The notes: generated from the letters alone by a model not told the origin. A stretch of 64,000 nt of DNA from Mytilus edulis (GCF_963676685.1 NC_092348.1:24155386-24219385), one strand, 5' to 3'. Numbered from the stretch's first letter, positions 1 to 12,110 are shown. Numbers and translations: made by a program.

Positions 1-213
1 TCCAGGAGCTTATTTCCTCATTGTTGAAAGCAATATGCTAACTTGTAATGACATGTGCACTTTTATTTTATTCACTTTCATCACCACATCTTGTTTATTT
101 ATTTCAATATGTACTAAGACTTGTTTAGGTCTGGTCAAGCACATTATGTTTCTGTAGTCAAAAGTGAAATTACATAACTATAATTAAATGAACCCATTCT
201 TTTCTATAAAGAT

Positions 214-225
214 TTTATTTTTATT
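214..225 (-). promoter_or_regulatory. NDUFB9 polyadenylation signals
   Basis: Two AATAAA hexamers on the minus strand (plus-strand TTTATT at 214-219 and 220-225) lie about 70 nt past the NDUFB9 stop codon, a normal 3' UTR distance. Seen in sequence; use is inferred. Confidence 0.6.
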
Positions 226-290
226 TTTTACATAACACAAAACAATTTAAAAGTTCTCAATACTTCAGTCAGTATTCTATAAATATATAA

Positions 291-3200
291 TTAAGACTGT
301 TCTGTAGCATTGCCGCCGCCATATTTCTTTACCCATCTTTCTACAAATTCTCTCTTTCTTATATCACGTCTGGCAAAATAATCTGGGTAAAGTGCCTTCT
401 CCCTTGGGTGCCACATGTCCAATAACTAAAAGAAAAAGTATATACATCATTTAATAGAAGACTTTCTAATTTCATAGCTTAAAACTGATTTTTTAGTTGA
501 ATAAAATCTAACATGACCAAGCCTGATAACATTGCTTATGCATATAAATGTTATGGAAGATTTGTTCTTTCCAGATACACAAACAGGCTGTCAGACAGCT
601 TTATTTTTACATACCTAGAATTAGCAGGGTCTATTTAGCCATTGGTCCATGCAAAAATTATTGTTTATTTTCCTCTTAACCCTGCCAAGTCTTTTTTTAC
701 CCTTGAGTCAATTTAAAAAAATTTCTCCTTTTTTCTGAAGATGAAAAAGTGTCAATTTGTTGATTTTTTTCAATGAAGCTTATTAAAAATGTCTTATAAC
801 CAGTTAACTCTTAAGGGGGCTCGCGGGTACATGTATATATGATTTTTTTTTTTATTAAATATAGGATTTCACTATTTTCTCGTATAAATGAACTATATCA
901 TATATAAAATTTTAAAAAATGGGGTCACCTTTCATTTAAGCTCACAATCTGCCTTCGAAAGAAGCATGCATTTTTGATAAGGTACTTTTTTTCCCTGTTA
1001 AACTAATAGTAGAAATATACATGCTGTAAGTAATATTGAAATAAAAAAAGTACTAAATTAAAGAAATCGCCTAAATTTTACATTTGTTTAATATAAGTAC
1101 AGTTTATTTGAAAATAATAATAAAATATATAGGTCACCAATGTCAATGAGTTTAAAAAGATTTTAATTTTAATTTCAATGCAAAAAAAATGCATTTTTTC
1201 ACCAAAGGGAGATAATTTGAAGTTTTTTCAATTATATAATCATTTTTAAAAGTCATCTGGAGTCAAAACAAATCAATTTTTGTGGTTGATTTTTGTACCA
1301 TATGACAAAGAAACAATTGATAGTGTAATAAATAAAATTCTAATAAAAAAAAAAAGTTTAATTTTTTGTGTCCTCGAGTCTCCTTAAGAAAATTAAAAGT
1401 GTGTCAGCATTGTTCAATCAACATCTCTTTAGTTTCACATTGATCTTATACCACATCATATAATGTAAAACAAGAATTACCTGTCGGATTAACAAGAATT
1501 AGTTGTCCGATTAACAACAATATTCTCTGTGTAGATCATGTAGATCTAAATTGACATAAGTCACGAGTCTGCAATTTAGTAGTTGTCATTTTTTGCTGTG
1601 TAACTTCAAGTACATATTTGTTTTTCTTTCAGTATTTTGTACATAAATTAGGCCATTACTTTTCTTGTTAGAACTGTTAAAATTTTATCATGCTTATAGG
1701 TGACTATGCCGCTGCACTTTACTCCTATGGGCTCTGCTCATTGACTTAACAAGGCCGTGGCCTATAGTTCCTTATAAATGTCTGTGTCATTTGGTCTCTT
1801 ATAAAGAGTTGTCTCATTGGCAATCATAAAACATCTTCTTTTTTCTATTTACAATTCTACAATTCCTAATGGTGAGGTATACATTTTTGACAGATCAGAT
1901 AAAAAATCCTATCAACTTACAGCATCTGGTTGGACTGGAACTCTGTCATATGCTGCTCCACCTGGTGCATGGGCAACTGTAAAAAACAAAGATAATTACT
2001 TTCAATATGGATTCACTGTTTTAAATTTTAGTATTTCAGTAAAATCCATTTGTCTTGATATATAGTGAGAAATGCCAAAAGAACCAACTAAAGTAACACT
2101 GTGAGTACACCAAGCTGCATCATCATAGCTTTTTTCATACATCCTTTAAACTTTAAAGATTTTAATAGCAATATTGAAGCATACCCTTAAAACAGTGATG
2201 TTTACGACAATAAAATTATAAGAACTACAAAAATTTGGTTGATGATATTTTTTCTTATGTTAATTTTTTATATCAGACTTGATGGAAAGTTGTTTCAGGA
2301 AAATAAGTCTAGTTTGGAAATCACTGGAAAAAGCAGAAATATATAGAGAGTTTATCATGTTTATGAACATATCCCCTCAATCATGTCAATACAACACTAA
2401 AATGACTTAACCACTAGAATTTTTCCAAAGTTTACATATTACAATTTAACAATATACATACACTTTAATGGTACAGAATGCCAATCTGCAAGCATTTTTG
2501 TTCTTCCATCTTTCACTAGTTGTCTTGACTTCATAATATCTTTTTCATCTTTATTTTTATCGAACTCAGCACGTAGACACACTGCTTGATAGCGATAAAG
2601 TAATCTGTAAAATATAACAACTCTTAGACAATGATTAAATGATACATGTCACACTGTTATAAATGTTACTTACACAGCTTTCAAGCTAAAATTATTGTAC
2701 ACAAAAATTTATTATGGTAGACATGGTTTCTGTATAGGTGTGATACCACCATTGATTTTCCCCAATTAGACTTTGTTAAATTTGCACTTTTCAAAAAAAT
2801 CTATAGAATTTATCTTTGTTTCAAATAAAGCAATACTTGGCACGAGTAAAGTTTTATTCTGTCCAGTACTATAGAAAAAAAATGACATAATATTTCATTG
2901 CATATAAGAAATTAACCATCACTGGAAATTAACCAATCAAATTTCTCCCCTTATTTTATCTGTGTACAAGGTTTAGTCACCATGTAACCTCAAGATTAAA
3001 TAATGTTCAATAGAAATAATATTGAATTATTAAATAAAAATAGACGATTTATTTTTGGTTTTGAATAAATTTTAATCATGTTTTGGTTAGTTTATGTTTA
3101 TATTGCTATAATTTTTTTTCATTGTTTTAAAATAAAGTAAGATTCTGACAGTTTTTTTGTGTGTGTTAAAAAGATTTTAATCATGTTTTGGTTTACCCGT

Positions 3201-5246
3201 CAGTGTATTGCTATAATTTTTGTTTTCATTGTTTCAGATCAAAGGGACCAAGCCGTTAAAAACAATTATTTTTTGAGTTTTTCATTTAAAGTCTACAATG
3301 TTTTACTCATGTCATACCATGGATTTATATTACTTCCATGCTCATACCAAGCTAAATACATGCAGTATTTACATCAAAGCAATTTAAAACAACAATCATG
3401 ATTTTCTGATTATTCAACTGGAATTTGATTTAAAATTGAGTGCAAACGTGAAGGGTGCGAACAGACCTTTGGTGCGAATGTGGGAGGTGCAAACGTGAAG
3501 GCAGCAAAAGTGTATTGGGCGTGAATGGACCAAATTATTATTATGTCATTGAACAATTAATGCTGTTGTAGACCTGGAGATATAAAGGTAGTCTAACTAG
3601 TAGTCCGAGATTACTCTGATGTCCAACGGCTGTTTGGGCCATGAGAGCTCGTCCCATATCAAAAAGTGGACATTTGCCCGTCCAAAATAGATGCGCTGCT
3701 TCGTCGCTTCTGGTGCCAGCTAACGGCCTTGGAATTATTTAAATCTGGTATCAATTTGTTCATATTTCATTTATCCCGTATCAATTTGTTCATATTTCAT
3801 TTATCCCGTATCAATTTGTTCATATTTCATTTATCCCTTCATTTTTGTCAGATTCACCTCACTGCCACCCTTTATTTTTCCATATTTAAACAGTTTTCAC
3901 AGTGACCTATTGATTTCTGCATTTTGACTTTCATTTTCAAAGATTAGCATGTGACCGCGAGAAAAAAGTGATGATTTATGCAAATTACCATAATCTAACA
4001 CCTTGTTCATTTTCGATGCAAGTACAATGTAATCTAAATGTCCTAGACCTTCCGATTGTTATCGTGGTTGGCTACTACTTGGATGGGCAAATATCCACTT
4101 TTTGATATGGTACGAGCTCTAACGTCCCACAGCAATTTTGACTTTCACATTCAAATGGACGTCAAGATACGAGAGAGTTCGTGGCCTCGAGAATCAAATA
4201 TGCAAATATTTATATTTTTTCACCTCCTTTATAGGAGATTGATGTTTAACATTTAGAAGCCAACCACTATTTTTCACCTCCTTTACAGGAGATCGGTATT
4301 AAGCATGTAGTTCCGACCACAATAACAATCGGAGGCTCTCAGACATTTAGATAACTTGCGTCGTAAATGAACGAGGTGTTACATTATGGTCATTTTCACT
4401 GTTTTCTCGTGGTCACGTGATAATCTTTGAAAATGAAAGTCAAAATGCAGAAATCGATGGGTCTCTGTGAAAACTGTTAAAATATGGAAAAATAAAGGTT
4501 GGCAGGTAGGTGAAACTTACATAAATGAAGAGATAAATGAAAAATGTACAGATTGATGCCTGATTTATATAATTCCGAGGCCCTCAATCGGCACCAGAAG
4601 CGACGAAGCAGTGCATCTATTTTGGGTGGGCAAATATCCACTTTTTGATATGAGACGAGCTCTGACGTCCCACGGCCCAAGCTTGTCTGGCAAAACAGCG
4701 TAGCACGTCAGAGTAATCCTGGACTACACAGCCCCAGCTTGACTATCTAACTAGTTGAGTTAGGGAAGCTCTTCTTCAGCTAAATTGGTAAGAGCGCTGC
4801 CTTTAGATCCCGAGATTGAGGGTTCGAATCTCACTGGTACCATCCATAGCTATTCACAACAAATTATGCTCCAAAACAAGCAATTAATTTTTAAATATTC
4901 CATGTTTTTCTCATTAATTTCCAGCATAGAACTATTCGAAAAAGTTTATTACACTTTAATGCCCATAATACTGTTATTTTATAATGAAAGAAGGGAGAAT
5001 CAACACAGGGCGAATGGACCGGATACCATCGTAGTCCAGTGTCAACTAACAAATTTTGTTTGTCCTTGAGCAGTGTTTAGTGTGATTTGTTTATTTAGGC
5101 TAATGTTAGCATTATATTTAAAAGAATTTCAACCTTCCGTAAGTAATATGTTCGGAATATTTGCTCTCTAACTGTCTGAGTGCTTCCTTGTACAGAGTTT
5201 TGACTTGTCTTGCATGGGAAATCAACTCTGTTTGCAGAAAGGACAT
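291..5246 (-). CDS. NDUFB9: NDUFB9, NADH dehydrogenase 1 beta subcomplex subunit 9 (B22, LYRM3), four exons
   Basis: Accessory subunit of mitochondrial respiratory complex I (membrane arm), a LYR-motif protein. Exons on the minus strand: 5246-5134 (ATG at 5246), 2604-2462, 1976-1921 and 425-291 (stop TAA 293-291). Introns begin gttgaa, gtatgt, gtaagt and end cag, cag, tag; phases join without a break to 148 aa. Exon 1 gives MSFLQ...HARQVKTLYKEALRQLES with the LYR-type motif LYK at residues 18-20. Exon 2 has LYRYQAVCLRAEFDKNKDEKD, exon 3 AHAPGGAAYDRV, exon 4 MWHPREKALYPDYFARRD. From memory these line up with human NDUFB9 blocks (LYKRALRHLES, HKNEKD, SPGG.SYERY, WHPSEKAMYPDYFAKRE). Human is 179 aa; this protein lacks the longer C-terminal tail. 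The upstream in-frame ATG at 5411 is probably 5' UTR. Intron 1 (2.5 kb) holds a foldback element; intron 3 a dispersed repeat. Family identity is near certain; the exon 1 donor (AAG/gttgaa) is the least canonical junction. Confidence 0.93.
426..1920 (-). other. NDUFB9 intron 3 with dispersed repeat
   Basis: AT-rich intron. Positions about 1688-1838 carry a dispersed repeat tail on the plus strand (ends tctcattggcaatcat then a T-rich run) of the same family as 29860-30035, 37680-37960 and 57186-57520. No coding segment is seen in the remainder. Confidence 0.6.
3600..4726. mobile_element. Foldback/MITE-like element in NDUFB9 intron 1
   Basis: The two halves (about 3600-4075 and 4290-4726) are diverged reverse complements. 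Ends read TAGTCCGAGATTACTCTGA on the left and TAGTCCAGGATTACTCTGA when the right end is read inward. Both halves carry the segment around gctcgtcccatatcaaaaag (left) or its counterpart. The middle, 4080-4290, contains a third partial copy of the subterminal piece and two copies of a cacctcctttayaggaga motif. No transposase ORF; short ORFs here are shadows of the repeat. Confidence 0.75.
3749..3838 (+). repeat. Three copies of a 30-bp tandem repeat
   Basis: Unit begins tatcaatttgttcatatttc and repeats at 3749, 3779 and 3809. The matching place in the right arm of the foldback element has one diverged copy, so the triplication is local and later than the element. Confidence 0.85.
4767..4842 (+). 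pseudogene. tRNA-like sequence (tRNA pseudogene or SINE head)
   Basis: Contains a B-box-like GGTTCGAATCT (4821-4831) and an A-box-like AGCTAAATTGG upstream with D-arm complement ctctt/aagag. The T arm pairs in 4 of 5 positions. The 3' acceptor half (tggtacc) has no complementary 5' acceptor half, so this is not a working tRNA by eye. A Pol III promoter of SINE type is possible. Confidence 0.35.
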
Positions 5247-5497
5247 CGCGAACAGGCGACTGGTAACCGTAACGCAATTTAAACAAAGAAAAATATCAAG
5301 AAACCGAAAACCAGTACATTTGGAATAACCGAACAAATTATAGCACAACATTTTTGATTGGTTTAAATTAATGTATAACAACGTTGCAGTGATCCCGTAA
5401 ACGGTCCACATTTATATTTAACATTATATTTTTGTTTAAGTTATCGGACTCAGAATAAAAGAAGAATGAAAATAATCTATGTAAGGGTTATTCATTT
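5247..5497. other. Upstream region of NDUFB9
   Basis: Presumed 5' UTR and promoter of the minus-strand NDUFB9 gene. No clear TATA box; nothing else recognised. Confidence 0.4.
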
Positions 5498-5822
5498 AAG
5501 AAATTAATGCTTCTTTTTGTAAATTCATTGGGGTGTAAAAGCGTTGACCGAAGTACATTTTGTATGAAGCGCAGAAGCGCTACATTCTTAAGATTTGCAC
5601 ACGGTCAATGCTTTTACAACTCTATGAAATAACTAAAAGAAGCATTCAATACTTATAGTTACATTTTTTCGCTATGATCATGAGAACAGATTACTATTCA
5701 GTAATTGCACAGGGTTGTAAAAGCGTTGACCTTGCGCAAATTTTAAGAATGATGCGCCAAAATGTACTTTGGTCAACGATTTTACCTCCCAATGAATTTA
5801 TAAAAAGGAGCATTCAATTCTT
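5498..5822. mobile_element. Palindromic MITE made of two hairpins
   Basis: Outer inverted repeats: aaattcattggggtgtaaaa at 5521 and its counterpart ending near 5799. The block tgtaaaagcgttgacc occurs directly at 5534-5549 and 5716-5731 and inverted at 5603-5618 and 5771-5785, so each half is itself a hairpin inside a larger inverted repeat. Confidence 0.75.
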
Positions 5823-5940
5823 AAATAAAGGGACAATAAATGTAGATCTGTGATTTTGTGTTGTAACTACTTTCATCCTGTATTGCGGAAGATTATTTAT
5901 TTTCAGCTAGGTCTGCAAAATGAGGCGCTGCAAATACAAT

Positions 5941-6195
5941 TATACCCCTCTTTAAAAAAGTCGGGGTAAACTTTTTAACCTCGGTCTGTCCATCCTTCCG
6001 TCAGTCCGTCCTTCCAATGGATATTTTTCGTCGCATTTTTCTCAGGAACTACAATTGAAGGATTTCTTAAATTTGGTTTCAGGGTTTATATAAGTCAGCT
6101 ATACTGTGTGGTGCTCTTCAGATTAATCACTCAACAACTTCCTGTTTTATACCGAAATATTTCGGCAGGGGTATCATCAGAGAGCAGAAGCTCGC
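5941..6195 (+). mobile_element. Helentron-like non-autonomous element (copy H1)
   Basis: Starts TATACCCCTC with a local inverted repeat (TACCCC...GGGGTA, 5943-5967). It has a pyrimidine tract (tctgtccatccttccgtcag), then the subterminal inverted repeat AGGGGTAT (6167-6174) and a short 3' hairpin GAGCagaaGCTC (6182-6193). The plan matches Helentron-associated elements: 5' and 3' subterminal inverted repeats plus a 3' hairpin. No ORF. Confidence 0.6.
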
Positions 6196-6561
6196 AGTAA
6201 AACATGTGGTTTCGTTTGCTTGGATATTTCAATAACTTGGCTGGTTCATAATTTAAAAAAATATGAATGCCATAGAGGTGAATAAGGGGATATATGTATT
6301 GAAAATCATTCTCTAGATTATCATCTCATCAAACTTAAATTTATTATTCCGACGAATGAAAATCTATTTGTGCCTGTAATAAAACTTAACTTTACGAAGA
6401 AAACATTTCATAATTCAAGCACGTATAACTTCATGGAACAATCTACCACCAACTTTTCGTTGTGGATTTATCAATAAACAATGTCATGAATATCTGTCTA
6501 TGAATTAAAATTCCAAATACACTTTTTTTTCACGTGTGATTTATCAAGTGTTTATTTAATA

Positions 6562-7033
6562 TGTTCATCACTGGTCAGACCAACCCTAGAATATGCAAGT
6601 GCATCATGGGACCCTCATACCACTGAGGACATAAACCGTTTAGAACAAGTGCAAAGGAGGGCCGCCAAGTTTGTAACAAACAGCTACACTGATAAAACAC
6701 CTGGATGTGTTACAACTATGGTCAAGAAACTAGGATGGGAAACACTAGCTAACAGACGAAGTAACCATCGACTCGTCATGCTTTACAAGATCCAGCATGA
6801 GCTAGTGGACATGGATGCCAGTTCCATCTTACGTCCAAAACGATCCACCAACTAGAGGAACACAACGCCTATATCAACCACCAGCAAACCAGAGAGTATA
6901 TATAAGTACTCATACTTTCCACGTACTATACAAGAGTGGAACCACCTCCCAACAGCTATAACAGAAAATTTGACAATAGAGGGGTTCCAGATTGCACTAT
7001 CCAACAATAGTGCATCCAAGAAACCAACACCAT
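6562..7033 (+). pseudogene. LINE ORF2 C-terminal fragment
   Basis: Translation from 6562 reads LVRPTLEYASASWDPHTTED, then LEQVQRRAAKFVT, the conserved end of many non-LTR retrotransposon reverse-transcriptase proteins (jockey/CR1-like groups). A frameshift near 6850 moves PTRGTQRLYQPP into another frame, and a second shift near 6905 brings back FPRTIQEWNHLPTAI, typical of the same C terminus. Stop near 7033. 5' truncated and broken. The following 100-150 bp look like its 3' UTR. Confidence 0.8.
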
Positions 7034-7239
7034 AGACAGCAACAAAGTGTACATAGTTTAAAATTGTATATATTCGGAATGTTTTATTTGTAAATAGATA
7101 CAGGAGAATTGCTGTCTAATTCTCCGTTTAGTGGACTTATAACATTCTTTTAAAGAATCCAGTCCTTAGCAAGGAAGAAGAAAAAGAAGAAGACTTGTTT
7201 TGTCCAAAATTTAGCTAAAACGCATTGTATATATACAGT

Positions 7240-7457
7240 TGAGAATGAAAATATGGGGAATATGTCAAAGAGACAACAAACCGACCAAAGAGCAGATATT
7301 AAACAGTCGAAGTCAACCAATGGGTCTTAAACGCAGCGGGGAAATCCCGCACCTGGGCCTCAGTTGGCCCCTAAATAAAAATGTGTACTAAAATGGACGT
7401 CATACTTAACTCCAAAACATATAAATGAAATAAAATTAAAAAAAGATACTAGACTAA
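7240..7457 (-). repeat. Penelope 3' UTR remnant, antisense (part 1)
   Basis: On the minus strand this resembles the 3' UTR that follows the Penelope copies at 18.6 kb and 47.1 kb: aggtgcgggatttc, a ttgttgtctctttgacatat-type stretch and a cattcccca-type end. The Harbinger-like element at 7458 interrupts it and it resumes at 9126. Confidence 0.7.
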
Positions 7458-9125
7458 TGCCCGCGTCACACTGTCCCGATTTTTACGCCGATGGCAACAC
7501 GATTATAGAAATTTTCAAAATCGGGACTGATCGTATTCAGATCGGGCTATTCGTAGTGCCATCTTTAGCCATCGTAGAACCATCGGCCACTTTTTCTAGC
7601 CTTCTGGGACAACTTCGGGAAGGGTTCTAAATTTTTTAACATGTTAAAAAATCCCCGAAGGTGCGTCCGATGTTTAGGGTTCGTATTGAGTTCGTATCAC
7701 CATCCATCGTAATGTCACCGGGAATGCATCTTTGAACATCGTATTGCATTCGTGTTTCCATCGTTTCCATCGGGCAGTTTTTACATTACGATGTCTACAC
7801 GAATGAATCACGAAGCTAACCGAAGGTCTTACGATGGCAACACGACTTCGTGAAGACCTCGTTAATCCGTCGTGATGCCATCGAATAAAAGTACGAAGGT
7901 GACAAGATGGAACTACGACGGCAATAAATCCAACTAAATGTAAGTTAATTTTCGCGCTTAAATACATTTAAAGTGCCATGCGCGATATGCACTGGTCAGT
8001 CTAATACGACAGTTAAGAAAGACGTTCACAAAACATTGACCTCATATCATATGATTCTATGAGAACAAGAAAGGCGACAGCGTTGTTTCTATTAATTCAA
8101 ATGGAACAAGAAGAGCAGGTATTACAGGCTCAGGATTTACTTTTACAAATAAAATATTATTTTTTGTCAATTTTTCATATCAAATAACATAATAAAAATC
8201 ATAAACGCGCCTCGTATACCAACACTGCAGGTACACGTATATAGTGAAACCAAATTTTTCTTCATTATTCTGATTTTTATGTATTGTCTGAGTTGTTGTC
8301 ACACGAATGTTTACTCCATAAACATTTTGTTTTCTATATGTCATATTTTGCCGCATTAGTTGCTTTCCCCACATCCTTCCTTTCGTCTATATTATTATGA
8401 TATTCTCCTGGAAAGAGCTCTATTTGAATAAAAGGGATCAACGAACCCATTACCTTATCTTTAAGATAGATCAGTAAACATGGGCATACTTATGGGTGAT
8501 TATTCAGACTAGTGCACACATTTTACAGTTCAAAGAAGGCAATGCCGAGCGTGGCATCCCCTCGTATGTAACATATTGGGGACAAATATGGACACTATAT
8601 TTGTATATGACACATGCAGAAAATTGTAAATTGAATACGCATATTTGATACATAAACTATTTTTTAGAAATCAACCAAATTATTCAGTAACTGGAAATAC
8701 CCACAGTCTTTAAACCAAAAATTAAATGTACAATATAATATATATTCAATATTGATCAAACAATTTAAAACGCGTGATGCCTTCGGCATATAATTTAAAT
8801 GCATCGTAAGCTGTACACGGACGTCTTTTAGACATCGTATGGCCATCGCGCCATCATCGTAATCCATCGTGTAGCCTTCGTGATCCATCTTGTAGGCTTC
8901 GGCTGAGATATGAAGCTTAAATACCGTCTTCGGTTAACCTTCGTATGTCCATCTTTTGCTATCGCATATACTTTCGGCACCCTCGTGTAGACTTCGTTAT
9001 TCATCGTACTTGCTTCGGTCACTTTTGGGTATTTTAACGAGATCGGGACCAACTTCGTACGAACTTACAATTTTCGCATTCGGGTGTCCATCGTATATAA
9101 AAATCGGGACAGTGTGACGCGGCCA
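7458..9125. mobile_element. PIF/Harbinger-like non-autonomous DNA transposon
   Basis: Terminal inverted repeats share GTCACACTGTCCCGATTTTT: left from 7458 (TGCCCGCG then the shared block), right to 9125, which read inward starts TGGCCGCG. Flanks are TAA (7455-7457) and TTA (9126-9128), consistent with a three-base TWA target duplication with one mismatch. Subterminal zones (about 7485-7920 and 8770-9110) are packed with short CG motifs (catcgt, ttcgt, acgaa), possibly transposase binding sites. The only coding-like trace is a short ORF from ATG 8101. Superfamily is inferred from the duplication length. Confidence 0.65.
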
Positions 9126-9235
9126 TTACAAAGGACAGAGGCTCCTGACTTTGGACAGGCGCAAAAAGCGGCGGTGATAAACACGCTTTGTGAAATCTCA
9201 ACCACCTATACCTCTAGCCAATGTAGAATAAAGAA
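9126..9235 (-). repeat. Penelope 3' UTR remnant, antisense (part 2)
   Basis: Minus strand: tctacattggctagaggtat, then gcgcctgtccaaagtcagga, then cctctgtcctttgt, which continues the UTR cut off at 7457. This supports insertion of the 7458-9125 element into an existing Penelope remnant. Confidence 0.75.
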
Positions 9236-11400
9236 ACACACAAATATACATATTTTTCGCTATGTGAAGCTGTTATAGTTTCACACGATATACACGCCAT
9301 CTGCAGATTATGACATATCAAACGTTAGTTCTGTTTGGTTTCCTGATGTTGTATAAAACGTATTGGCTTATAGAGGGGTATCAATTTATTAACTGTAACA
9401 GTTTTACAATTTTAAAAACTTTACATTTTTTACAGGTATGTTATATTGTATTTTACATTGATTTGTCAACGGGCCTCAGAGGAGATAAGATGTGTGATAA
9501 CTGTGTTGATCTGTGTGACCCTCTTAAATTAACTTTTACTCATTACTTGCTAACTAACAAAGTTGAGACTTTTTTTTATAAACTGCGACTTAGTGCACGA
9601 GCAATCTTGTTGCAATGAAGGCGACATTGACAAAGGGAAGAGTGATTAAATAGAACGTGTGACCTGTTACCATTTACAGACATTTTTACTTAACCGATTA
9701 CTTAAAAATTACCATGTGCTAAAGAACGTAAAAGAATACGAATACGAACCATCCAGTACATATCCCGTAACCTGAGAATACTGTAATAGCAGTCTCAGAG
9801 ATACATAAACTGTCTCATAACTTAAATTGAGTTGTTAGTTATATGTAAAAGTATCTTTTTCTTTTAATTTATATAATAATTATTTAAATAATGAGTTTTA
9901 GATTTTTAATCTATCATGAATGAAAGGAATAGTTCAATCTTTGGCCTGTAGCCTGGAAAATTCTTTTCATGATGGAAAGATAGAACAGTTTTGGGAGTCA
10001 TGGTATATTATTGAAAACAATTTGACCTTGGAAGGGTAAAACTGACTTCCGTGTATACGACACGTGCTTATGGAATATGTCTAGATTATTAGTGAAAGGA
10101 GATGTGTCCATTTGTCAATAAGATAGCAAACCAACTACATAAAAACCAATAGGACATATAAAAGCAACATAGAAAAAAGACAAGTATCTAAACACAATGT
10201 CAAGCTCTAAATCGTCCCGAGTCTACAAAAGATGAGTTATTCTACATGAGAGAATGAATGTGGGGCTTTTGTTTCTGTATTCGTTGCTGTTTTTCGTTCA
10301 ATTTTCTGTATCTTTGAAAAAAATGCTTTTCTGTAATAACTTAATAACGTATTCTAGACAGTGTTATTTTTTGTAATCATTTTAGTTTTACTACCAAATT
10401 CTTTAATTGTTGCAGTTATTCCTTATATCATATCACCCCAATATTCTCTACTCTTTATATTTTACACATTTTTCTCTATTCCTTGTTTTGTTTGCCCATT
10501 ACTACATGTACTAATATTGTCTATTCTGAATTTCTGTTAACCCCATCGACATCCTCCTTCAGTACGCTTGACAGAAAACGAAATCAAAAATTGAAATAGT
10601 TCATGAAAAAAATAAAAATAAAATTACAATTTTATACACGGTATTTATCTTTGTGCCAAAACACGAAATATATTTGTTGCACAAAAGTAAAGAATTTCTT
10701 ATCTATTTTTTTTTTACAGAATCAATTGCTGTCAAAACGTGATCGTTTGTTGGGAGAAAAAGGCCGGTTACTTCAGCGCGGTAATTGAAACGTATGAACT
10801 ACTTTTCAGAGCGTTAATTGTTTTGATGTAACCGACTACATTCCACATTTTCACTCTAAATAAACCTGGTATGGTTACTTGCTCTGTTGAGTAAGAAAAA
10901 GAAAATATTTATATTCTACATTTTGATCTGTCTATATGCGTTAACGTTTTCCACGAGATGTAATTTATCACTATGATACAAAAAAATACAATAGAAAAGT
11001 ACTTATTCAAAGGACACAGGACATTTGAAAATAATCCCCATGAATACGGTGATTTTTTTTAACACATCTAATGACTGAAACAAATTTAAAGAACAGCGTG
11101 TATACGATTTCATTTGTCGGTTATTGACTGTGCCCAGGGTCATACAAAATTGCTTCTATGAAAATTTCTATAGCACCATCAATCTTCATGTGAAAAGTTT
11201 TTAGTAAATATAACTTTTCTAAAATTCTGCCATCAGAGATTGATTTTGTTCTCTAAAATGTGTTTTATGTTTTTATGATTTGATCATGCCTTGAGCCAAT
11301 ATAAGTGGTAACATATGATCATATAGGGTGTCCCATTTTCACATCGTTCTGAATCGATGGCATGTCTTCAGGACATTGTAAAGTCATTTATATAGATAAT
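9236..11400. other. Intergenic, no supported gene
   Basis: Only short ORFs. A segment at 10721-10779 follows a polypyrimidine tract and cag and could be a lone exon, but no partner exon was found. Nothing else recognised. Confidence 0.4.
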
Positions 11401-11407
11401 ATAAAAA

Positions 11408-11700
11408 AAGAAGATGTCACGGGTATGATTGCCAATGAGACAACTCTCCACAAGAGACCAAAATGACACAGAAATTAACAACTAGAGGTCACCGTACAAC
11501 CTTCAACAATGAGCAAAGCCCATACCGCATAGTCACTCAGCTATAAAAGGCCCCGAAATGACAATGTAAAACAATTCAAAGGAGAAAACTAACGTCCTTA
11601 TTTATGTACAAAAAATGAACGAAAAACAAATATGTAACACATAAGCAAACGACAACCACTGAATTACAGGCACCTGTCTGGGACAGACACATAAAACCAT
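11408..11700 (-). repeat. Dispersed mussel-type repeat, antisense
   Basis: Reverse complement of the family seen at 57186-57520: aagaagatgt...attgccaatgagacaact...ggtcaccgtac...caatgagcaaagcccatac. Probably the 3' part of a retroelement. Confidence 0.7.
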
Positions 11701-12035
11701 TTACTAAATATGATATTTAATTTAAAGTTTGAATCTATACTTTTCCACCACGATATGATATGTTGATTAAATTAACTCATCCCTATAAAAAGTAAACAAG
11801 TCTAATAAGAATAACGAACTTCGATTAAATCCAAAAACGAAAAGCCCGTAAATTAATGGCAAAATCAAAAGCTCAAACACGTCAAACGAATCTGTCATAT
11901 TTCTGATTTAGTACAGGCATGTTCGTATGTAGAACTGGTGGATTAAACCTGGGTTTAAAGCTAGCTAAACCTCTCATTTGTATAATAGTCGCATAAAATT
12001 CATCACACTATATATATAACCATCACACATTTTTT

Positions 12036-12110
12036 TTTTGCATTAGATGTGGTATTATTGCTTACATGTATGTGGTATTATACCAACAATGATACCACAT
12101 ACATGTCACC
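12036..12110. repeat. Inverted seed units of the 23-bp minisatellite
   Basis: Holds units in both orientations: acatgtatgtggtattat and its reverse ataccacatacatgtcacc, about 450 bp before the main array. Confidence 0.7.

Noticed and set aside
1817-2065. 82-codon plus-strand ORF
   Set aside because: It lies over a minus-strand NDUFB9 exon with good splice sites; its start is in a dispersed repeat tail.
4767-4842. Functional tRNA gene
   Set aside because: A- and B-box-like sequences exist but the acceptor stem cannot form.
7674-7967. 97-codon minus-strand ORF
   Set aside because: Lies in the motif-dense subterminal zone of the Harbinger-like element; the sequence is Arg/His-rich filler from repeated CG motifs.
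10721-10779. Possible isolated exon after a polypyrimidine tract
   Set aside because: Only 59 bases, no partner exon and no recognisable product (NQLLSKRDRLLGEKGRLLQ).
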